In this document: in pieces, positions 58,287 through 64,000 of the stretch
How the letters are laid out: each line of letters starts with the position of its first letter
Numbering within the stretch: the first letter of the stretch is position 1
Assembly (NCBI GenBank): GCA_964503145.1
Contig: CAZCYV010000012.1
Location: forward strand, 1-64,000
Reading direction: 5' to 3'
Length of the DNA: 64,000 bases
From: RBG-16-57-11 sp964503145
GTDB lineage: Bacteria > Chloroflexota > Anaerolineae > Anaerolineales > UBA4823
Notes under the pieces: generated by a model
What the model was told of the DNA's origin: nothing
Seen by the model: the letters and a program-made list of their open reading frames with translations, nothing else
The model's database searches: none
Program-made: the position numbers and the translations under genes

Positions 58287-59294
58287 TCAAGGTCTGAAAA
58301 CCGTCGGCAGGGCGAGCCGACTCTGGATTTGGCCGATGAAAGGCCGCGGGGGATTGAAGAACGCGTCCCAGGTCAGCGAGTCAATGGAGACGGCATAGAC
58401 GGTGAGATAGGAAGTCAGCCACTCTCCGTTCACGTCTTGCCACACCTCATGCGCCCAGCCAGGGCGGAAAGGCAAGGCCGCCCCCCAGGGGCCGAGCGGG
58501 CTCTCGCCAATGCGATAATATCCCCCAACCCGCGACAGGTTGTAGAACAGATAGAACCGCCCGGCGTAATGGACGACTGCCGGGCTTTCTGGCATGCCAT
58601 TGGGGATGGGCGGAATGACGCTGCCCAGATCGCTCCAAGGACCAAGCACCGATGGGGCGACGGCCGCGCCAATGATCCCGCCGGCCTGGTCGCGGCCGGC
58701 GTAGTAAAGGTAATACAGATCGCCCACCTTGATCAGGGTGGGGTCGCGGCAATCCGCCCACGCGCCCTCGGCCCACAGCATACCGGCGTGGTCGGGCCGA
58801 AAAGCCATCTCCTGTTTCGCCCAGGAGGCCGGCTCCGAGGGGTCGAGAGTGGTCGCCAGCAAGATGTGCTGTGTATAACTTTCGGTCACGCCCGTGTAAT
58901 ACAGATAGTAAGTGCCGTCTTCTCGGTAAACGAAGGGCGCCCAGATGAATTTTTCATCCCAGGCGCCGGGGGTTCTTTCCGGTAGAACCGATTCCAGTTG
59001 TTCCCAATGGCATAAATCTGCTGAACGGGCGTACACAAAGCGATCTTCTTTTGGCGATAGGCTGTTGGAAGGGAGATAGTTCGACAGAAGATAGTAATAG
59101 CCGCCATGCCAGAAGATGTGGTGATCTTTCAGGCCGAATTCGCTCGGGAACCAGCCTGGGGTTTCGCAGGGTGGGGCGGATGCGGCGCGGCCCTGCTGGA
59201 CGGGCGTTTTGGCGGCCAGGAGCGATCCCACGACAAGGATCGTCAGGATGAGAACCCCCTGGAGGCGGCGGGCAGGTTGGGGCAGGGCTTTCAC
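58287..59294 (-). CDS. Secreted five-bladed beta-propeller (glycoside hydrolase 43/32-like)
   Basis: 335 residues from a GTG at 59294. Signal peptide LILTILVVGSLLAA. Propeller blades show the repeating WHGGYYYLLSN, REDGTYYLYYTG, KVGDLYYLYYAG and YAGRFYLFYNLS patterns. GLKDHHIFW, CRDPTLIK and MPESPAV could carry the three acidic residues of GH43-type enzymes. It may cleave arabinan or other polysaccharide outside the cell; activity is unproven. It is the last gene of the rseP operon, 46 bp after acylphosphatase. Confidence 0.78.
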   Translation of the reverse strand: MKALPQPARRLQGVLILTILVVGSLLAAKTPVQQGRAASAPPCETPGWFPSEFGLKDHHIFWHGGYYYLLSNYLPSNSLSPKEDRFVYARSADLCHWEQLESVLPERTPGAWDEKFIWAPFVYREDGTYYLYYTGVTESYTQHILLATTLDPSEPASWAKQEMAFRPDHAGMLWAEGAWADCRDPTLIKVGDLYYLYYAGRDQAGGIIGAAVAPSVLGPWSDLGSVIPPIPNGMPESPAVVHYAGRFYLFYNLSRVGGYYRIGESPLGPWGAALPFRPGWAHEVWQDVNGEWLTSYLTVYAVSIDSLTWDAFFNPPRPFIGQIQSRLALPTVFRP

Positions 59295-59340
59295 AGGGCA
59301 CTCGCCTGCGCGCCGAAGGCAAAGCGGCGCAGTTTCGTTT

Positions 59341-59640
59341 TCAGCCGGTCATCCGCACCGAGAAATGGCTGAACTCTCCGCTGGCGTGCAACCATTCCAC
59401 CTGAACCTGGGTGACGTGCGCCGCCCGCGGGCCGCGGTAGAGCGCCGCCAGCAGCTTTTCCAGCGTCTGTCGTTCCCCCTCGGCGACGACTTCGACCGTG
59501 CCGTTCCAGCGGTTGCGCACCCAGCCTTTGAGCTGAAGAGAATAAGCGATCTGCTCTACGAAGGCGCGATAACCCACGCCCTGGACTCGACCCTCGATGG
59601 TCGCATGCAGGCGGACTTTGGAAGTTGCGTTCTCGTCCAT
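59341..59640 (-). CDS. acyP: Acylphosphatase
   Basis: 99 residues from the ATG at 59640 (an ATG one codon upstream is possible), just after GGAGGG. ATIEGRVQGVGYRAFVEQIA is the acylphosphatase signature with the catalytic Arg in GYRAF; GWVRNRWNGTVEVVAEG carries the catalytic Asn. It hydrolyses acyl phosphates. Normal length. It lies 60 bp after the MA-type peptidase gene on the same strand. Confidence 0.92.
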   Translation of the reverse strand: MDENATSKVRLHATIEGRVQGVGYRAFVEQIAYSLQLKGWVRNRWNGTVEVVAEGERQTLEKLLAALYRGPRAAHVTQVQVEWLHASGEFSHFSVRMTG

Positions 59641-59700
59641 CATCCCTCCGAAAGGTTCAGCCATCCGCTGCATCTGGCGCGACAATTGCCGGATCGAGCC

Positions 59701-60939
59701 TCAGCGCGCCTCAGGCTCAGGGGGGTGCGCGGTCGAGCCAATGCGCAGGCGCCGTACCGCCATGGCCAGCGGCGCCGCCAAGATGATCGCCATTAAGATC
59801 GCCCAGGGGAGCAGGTTGTTGAAAGCCGCCTGAGCGGTGTCGATGGCCAATACATCGTTGCGCCAGCCGCGCTCCAATTGCGTCAGGCTCCTGCCCAGAG
59901 CCTGCTGGGCGCCGCGCTCGCAATCCAGGCCATTGGCATACGCTTTGACCAGGCTAACCAAGCCGGTCGCGCCATAGGTGCTATGCAGATATTTGGTGAA
60001 GGAAGCAGCCTGGGCATAAGATAGCAAGGCGCTGGAGGCATCCCGCGGAAACGTCCGACATAGAGCGGCGATGGGGATCAGCGCCTCGCGCTTCACGGCG
60101 TCTTCGAGCAAGATGGGGTAATCGCTATTAGGGTAAAGCTCAACCTGGGAAGCCAGGCCTTCGTTGAGCCAGGTGGGCAGGTTGGCGTAGCCGGGGTTGG
60201 TGTATTGATACAGCAGCACGTGCATCAGTTCGTGCGGAATGCGCTGCTCGATGAGCAGTTTTTGGTCTGGGCCAGGCGGAAGGGTGACCACGATCACCCC
60301 CAGGTCGGCGTCGGCGTGCCCGGCGACCCAGTTCTCGCTGCTGGATTGCAGCACGGCCTGCATGCTCTCCGAATCGGGATAGACGTAGATTTCCAGGGAA
60401 TTGTCCGGGATGGTCACCGGCAGTAGATGAGTGGCCTTGTTATAGCCGGCCTGGGCGGCATCGATCACACTCTGGGCGAATCGGACGTCGCCGGCGTCGT
60501 CAAACCAATAGACCTTGAACGGCTTTTCCTCCAGGGAGTTCCAACGGTAGCGGTTGTCGATGTAATCGAAGCTGTTCTGAGCCAGGCGTTGCCGGTTCTG
60601 GTCGCCGGTGGTCACCTCCCAATGGTAATCCACCTTCGTAAAAGCCCGCAGGCGATAATCGTCGAGCGAGTGAGTGTAACTCAGCAGGTACACCTCGTCG
60701 CCGGTCTTTTCGACCGTCGCCAGCCCGATGCTGGTATGGGTATCCCTGTGCGCTTGAAAGAAGATCGTGGCGAGTTCGATGGGCGAAGCAGATCTCACCT
60801 CGGCGTAAAAGGTGATCTGCTCGTCGAATTCGTACTCCACCCAGGTTTTCAGCGCCTCCTGTCGTGCGTGCGCCAACTGCAGCGGCAGGAAGACGATGGA
60901 AAGCAGCATCAGGAGCGCCAGGCGAAATCGGCTGTCCAA
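59701..60939 (-). CDS. Membrane-anchored peptidase MA-like gluzincin
   Basis: 412 residues from a TTG at 60939, 1 bp after the AEC transporter stop, with GGGGG upstream. Signal peptide (LALLMLLSIVFLPLQLAHA), a beta-rich N-domain, then the zinc site IPHELMHVLLYQ and PTWLNEGLASQVE (HExxH plus downstream Glu), as in peptidase MA/M61-like gluzincins. A C-terminal transmembrane helix (about 373-393) anchors it, with a basic tail inside. It should act outside the membrane; substrate unknown. Confidence 0.85.
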   Translation of the reverse strand: MDSRFRLALLMLLSIVFLPLQLAHARQEALKTWVEYEFDEQITFYAEVRSASPIELATIFFQAHRDTHTSIGLATVEKTGDEVYLLSYTHSLDDYRLRAFTKVDYHWEVTTGDQNRQRLAQNSFDYIDNRYRWNSLEEKPFKVYWFDDAGDVRFAQSVIDAAQAGYNKATHLLPVTIPDNSLEIYVYPDSESMQAVLQSSSENWVAGHADADLGVIVVTLPPGPDQKLLIEQRIPHELMHVLLYQYTNPGYANLPTWLNEGLASQVELYPNSDYPILLEDAVKREALIPIAALCRTFPRDASSALLSYAQAASFTKYLHSTYGATGLVSLVKAYANGLDCERGAQQALGRSLTQLERGWRNDVLAIDTAQAAFNNLLPWAILMAIILAAPLAMAVRRLRIGSTAHPPEPEAR

Positions 60940-60940
60940 C

Positions 60941-61852
60941 TTACGCCCCCAACAAGGCTAACAACGGCGTGAGCGTGAGCGGCGTGAGCAGAGTGGTTAC
61001 CAGCACCGTAGCCGACACAAAGGACGGCTCGGCGTTGAACTCCGTCGCCAACACCGTGGTGAGCACGGCGGTGGGCATGGCGGCTTGCAAGATCAGCGCC
61101 TGGCGAGCGGGGCCGGACAGGCCAAATAAGGGGATCAACAAGAACGCCACCAGCGGGCTGACCAGCAGGCGCATACCGCTTGCCAGGGTCATTGGCAGGG
61201 AGTTCTTCGACCACACTACGGTCTGGAGTTGCAGCCCCAACAAGACCAGCATGCTGGGGATCGAGGCGTCTCCAAGCAGCTTGAAGGTGCGCTCCAGGGG
61301 CAGGGGGACTTTCCAGCCCGTGGCCAGGAAGAGCAGCGCCAGCGCCAGGGCATAGACGCTGGGCACTTTGAGCAGGTTGGCGAATGCCTTGAGCAAGCTC
61401 ACCGTGCCCAGCGAGGCGATGACCGCCCCCAGCGTATAGGCCAGGATAGCGGTGGTGACAAAGTACAGGCTGGCGTAGCTCAGTGCAACCTCGCCAAAGG
61501 CGAACAAGACCACCGGCATGCCAAAATTGCCGGCATTCATGAACATCGTCGAGAGCATCACCCCTGCCAGGACGCGGCGCTCCATGCGGAAGCTGGCGCC
61601 AAAGGCCCAGGTCAGCGCGCCGATCAGCGCCACACAGGCGACCGCAAACAGCATCACCCGCGAAATTTCGCCGCTGCTCAGGCGGTTCTGGGTCAACAGG
61701 GTGAACAACAGGCTGGGGCTGAACAGATGGAATACAAGCTGAGAAAGCGGTCGCGGGCTGATGCGGGTGTAGCGGCCGAACAGGAAACTGGCTCCCACGA
61801 TCAAGAAGATCGGTAGCAGGTTATTTGCAAACAGGTAGAGCAGTTCGCCCAA
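60941..61852 (-). CDS. AEC family transporter (auxin efflux carrier type)
   Basis: 303 residues, ten transmembrane helices in two halves. NNLLPIFLIVGASFLFGRY, MNAGNFGMPVVLFAFGE and LQAAMPTAVLTTVLATEF (second-half broken helix) are family wording. The family exports organic acids or auxin-like compounds. The start is TTG at 61852, 5 bp after the HEAT gene stop. The substrate cannot be read. Confidence 0.9.
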   Translation of the reverse strand: MGELLYLFANNLLPIFLIVGASFLFGRYTRISPRPLSQLVFHLFSPSLLFTLLTQNRLSSGEISRVMLFAVACVALIGALTWAFGASFRMERRVLAGVMLSTMFMNAGNFGMPVVLFAFGEVALSYASLYFVTTAILAYTLGAVIASLGTVSLLKAFANLLKVPSVYALALALLFLATGWKVPLPLERTFKLLGDASIPSMLVLLGLQLQTVVWSKNSLPMTLASGMRLLVSPLVAFLLIPLFGLSGPARQALILQAAMPTAVLTTVLATEFNAEPSFVSATVLVTTLLTPLTLTPLLALLGA

Positions 61853-61857
61853 TAGGC

Positions 61858-62883
61858 CTATTCCTCGTCTTCGTCAAGGTAGTCTTCGAGGTCTTCGAGG
61901 TCGTACACTTCGTACCAGTCTTCTTCGTCTTCCGCTTCGGGGAAATCGAACATGGGCATCAGTTGCAAACCTTCGTTGAAGGTCAGGTTGTCCAGCGCCG
62001 ATTCCAACAGCTCTAACTCCTGCTCGTCTTCTGCCTCGTCATAGAGGTTCTGTAAGGTCTCGCGCACGCCCTCGCCGCCGATCTGCGAAAGCGACCAGAT
62101 GCTGGCCTGACGCGTGTCGTCGTCCGGGTCATCCAGCAACTCGAGCAGCGGCTCGACCGCTTCGGCGATCTCCAGTTCGCCCGCCGCTCGTGCGGCTTCG
62201 CTGCGCAGCAGCGGCAGGTTGCTGTGCAGCATCTCCAGGATCGTCGGCGCCCAGCGCGGGTTGGCAGAACGCCCCATGGCAAAGAGCGCGCTGGCCTTCC
62301 AGAATTTGTCATCCGAGGCAAAGGCCTGCTCCAACAGCGGCGGCACTTCTTCGCGACTGGAATATCCCAACGACTCCAGGGCCGAGCGGCGCACTTCGAC
62401 GGCGTCGTTGCCGATCACTATGCCCAGCAGCGCATCCTCGATTTTCTTCAGCGTGCGCTGGGGGATCTCCTCCAGTTCGCCAGCATAGACAAATCGCCCT
62501 AGCGCAGTGGCGGACGCAGCGCGCACCTGGCTATCGCTATCCGTGGCCATCATGCTTAAGAAGATGGGGATCAGGCTGGTTTCTTCGGATTCCCACAGGA
62601 TTTGCACCGCCAACAGGCGTACTCTGGCATCTTCGTCTTCCAGCGCGAATCGCCCCAGCGATTCGAAGGAGAGCAGCAGGTCAGTCTGGTTTAGTTCTTC
62701 GATGTCTTCTAACAATGCCTGACGGCGCCAGGTGGGAATCTTAGGCCAGGCAGAGCGGAGTTGCTCCAGTTCGGGCGCCTCCAGGTCGGAGAGACGATAA
62801 AGATAACGCGGGTTCAGCGGCGTCTCGGTGTCCAGCAGGGCATCGAGCAATCTTTGAAAGGGGATCTCGGCAGGTAATTGCAT
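61858..62883 (-). CDS. HEAT-repeat protein
   Basis: 341 residues, almost wholly alpha-helical. HEAT-like repeats are seen at DARVRLLAVQILWESEE, DSQVRAASATALGRF, AVEVRRSALESLGYSS, FWKASALFAMGRS, LLRSEAARAAGELE and DTRQASIWSLSQIGG. The C-terminus is strongly acidic (EDEEDWYEVYDLEDLEDYL). Likely a protein-binding scaffold. It is 24 bp after rseP and 5 bp before the AEC gene, in one operon. Confidence 0.88.
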   Translation of the reverse strand: MQLPAEIPFQRLLDALLDTETPLNPRYLYRLSDLEAPELEQLRSAWPKIPTWRRQALLEDIEELNQTDLLLSFESLGRFALEDEDARVRLLAVQILWESEETSLIPIFLSMMATDSDSQVRAASATALGRFVYAGELEEIPQRTLKKIEDALLGIVIGNDAVEVRRSALESLGYSSREEVPPLLEQAFASDDKFWKASALFAMGRSANPRWAPTILEMLHSNLPLLRSEAARAAGELEIAEAVEPLLELLDDPDDDTRQASIWSLSQIGGEGVRETLQNLYDEAEDEQELELLESALDNLTFNEGLQLMPMFDFPEAEDEEDWYEVYDLEDLEDYLDEDEE

Positions 62884-62907
62884 GGAAACAGCTTTCTATA
62901 TCCAGGC

Positions 62908-63978
62908 TTATGGAAGCTGGATGGGGTTGATGAAATCTTGCACGTTGATGTAGATCAACAGCAGCAACAACAGGGCAAAGCCCACCAGGTGCAAGGCGTT
63001 TTCGAATTTCGTAGGCACCCGCCGCCGGAACAGGATTTCGGGCAGGGTCAGCAGGATGCGCCCACCGTCCAGGGCGGGGATGGGCAGCAGGTTCATGAAC
63101 CCCAGGGACATCGAAATGAGCATGAAAAACCACAGCGGGCTTTGGACGCGCTGATAGATGTCGTACATGCCCTTGTAGCCCACCAGGCGGCTTTCTTCGG
63201 GCTTGATTTCTCCGCTGATCAGGCGCACCGGCAGCGCCAGCAGGGCGCGGATGTTCTCGAATGAAGCGGCTGAGCCGCGCACGATCGCTGTACCGATCCC
63301 AATCGGGCGGGTGGGATTATCCAGGCCCACGCCCATCGGCCCCTGGCCTTCGGGCGGGTTCCCCCGCGGCGTCAGGCTGACGGTGACTTTTTGCTCGCCC
63401 CGCAGCAGCACCAGGGTGATCGGTTTGTCCAGGTTCTCGGCGATGATGCCTTGCAGGCGTGCAATACTGTCGATCGGCTGTCCGTTGACTTCCAGCACCA
63501 GATCGCCGACCTGTATCCCCGCCGCGGCTGCCGGGGAGCCTTCGGCGATGGAGGCAATCAACACCTTATCGGGGATGCGCTCGCCAAAGTTGTAAACCAG
63601 GATGATCCCGATGATCATGCCAACCAGCAGGTTCATCAGCGGGCCGGCGAACAACACCCCCAGGCGCACCCAGGGGCTGGCGGCGGCCAGGCCGCCGGGG
63701 ATGTTGGGGTCGTTTTCCCCTTTGGGGCGCACGAAACCGCCCAATGGTATCCAGTTCAGCGAGAAAATCGTCTGTCGCGGGGCCAGGTTTGCCGGGGGCC
63801 TGACGCCGAACCAGATGCGTTTGCCGTTTTCGTCGCGCGCGGTGCCCAACAGGCGCGGCGGAAAGCCAATGCCGAACTCCTCCACGTCCACCTTAAGGGC
63901 ACGGGCGGCCAGAAAGTGGCCCAGCTCGTGCACGATGATCAGCACAGCAATACCAAGGATAAAAGTGACCAGATCCAT
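62908..63978 (-). CDS. rseP: Site-2 membrane metalloprotease (RseP/M50)
   Basis: 356 residues. Zinc site HELGHFLAARALKV (His17, Glu18, His21) in the first helix, FNWIP-like FSLNWIPLGGFV, one PDZ domain (about 150-215) and the second site NLLPIPALDGGR. The family cuts anti-sigma factors and other membrane proteins within the bilayer. No sigma/anti-sigma gene is visible nearby. GAAGG precedes the ATG. It is the first visible gene of the leftward operon; genes upstream are beyond the window. Confidence 0.95.
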   Translation of the reverse strand: MDLVTFILGIAVLIIVHELGHFLAARALKVDVEEFGIGFPPRLLGTARDENGKRIWFGVRPPANLAPRQTIFSLNWIPLGGFVRPKGENDPNIPGGLAAASPWVRLGVLFAGPLMNLLVGMIIGIILVYNFGERIPDKVLIASIAEGSPAAAAGIQVGDLVLEVNGQPIDSIARLQGIIAENLDKPITLVLLRGEQKVTVSLTPRGNPPEGQGPMGVGLDNPTRPIGIGTAIVRGSAASFENIRALLALPVRLISGEIKPEESRLVGYKGMYDIYQRVQSPLWFFMLISMSLGFMNLLPIPALDGGRILLTLPEILFRRRVPTKFENALHLVGFALLLLLLIYINVQDFINPIQLP

Positions 63979-64000
63979 TCTTGACCTTCTTTACTCTTAA

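Overview
The window looks like chromosomal DNA of a GC-rich, cell-wall-bearing bacterium of the phylum Chloroflexota, most likely class Anaerolineae. This is an inference from several signs: secreted lipoproteins with long Pro/Thr linkers after the lipobox Cys (2257, 35669, 40017 and 42320 loci), a carotenoid cluster with a fused CrtYcd-CruF cyclase/hydratase, a four-subunit 2-oxoacid:ferredoxin oxidoreductase, a large SUMF1-style NACHT protein, many TATAAT-type promoters and frequent TTG/GTG starts. No phage, integrase, insertion sequence or CRISPR array was seen. One tRNA (Pro, anticodon GGG) is present.

Layout. 1-8.3 kb: a partial zinc-ribbon/NACHT ATPase, a TPR lytic transglycosylase lipoprotein, a peptide-type ABC binding protein with secG, a PHP hydrolase and a PilZ protein. 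8.4-18.4 kb: a leftward carotenoid operon of nine genes (crtI, crtB, membrane protein, hydrolase, crtYcd-cruF fusion, plsY-like, GT2 glycosyltransferase, second CrtI-type enzyme, P450) behind a good sigma70-type promoter. Together they predict a monocyclic, hydroxylated, glycosylated and perhaps acylated carotenoid. 18.6-24 kb: a metzincin protease, a lipoprotein, an M3 oligoendopeptidase, then a YjjX-like NTPase and an SDR. 24.1-27.4 kb: two cysteine-free ArsA/Get3-type ATPases in an operon with two small paralogous proteins; this is the best candidate for an undescribed system. 27.5-36.9 kb: CstA, a CxxC thioredoxin-like protein, DUF503 and DUF4230 proteins, a lipoate ligase, a TPR-like surface protein, a DapA-family aldolase and a sugar-type binding protein. 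37.2-40.7 kb: the oxidoreductase operon and a GerMN lipoprotein. 40.8-49.7 kb: tRNA-Pro, a PPDK-regulatory protein with a dual-specificity phosphatase and an M23 lipoprotein, an acetyltransferase, a type IIA topoisomerase A subunit with a histone-H1-like tail, an antitoxin remnant, a muconolactone-isomerase-like protein, a cytidylate-kinase-like protein and a two-domain VOC protein. 49.7-53.0 kb: an AT-richer degenerate RHS locus made of two near-identical 567-bp core copies with different C-terminal tips, each followed by small membrane proteins. 53.1-64 kb: housekeeping genes (roadblock protein, pyrG, eno, radC) and a leftward operon from rseP through a HEAT protein, an AEC transporter, an MA-type peptidase, acylphosphatase and a secreted beta-propeller.

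Two themes recur. Many envelope genes have a -10 box about 5-10 nt before the ATG, so their mRNAs are probably leaderless or nearly so. Several catalytic or regulatory proteins depart from their families at key residues (ArsA pair, SDR, GyrA quinolone site). All functional calls are from reading the sequence and remembered family motifs; no database search was run.
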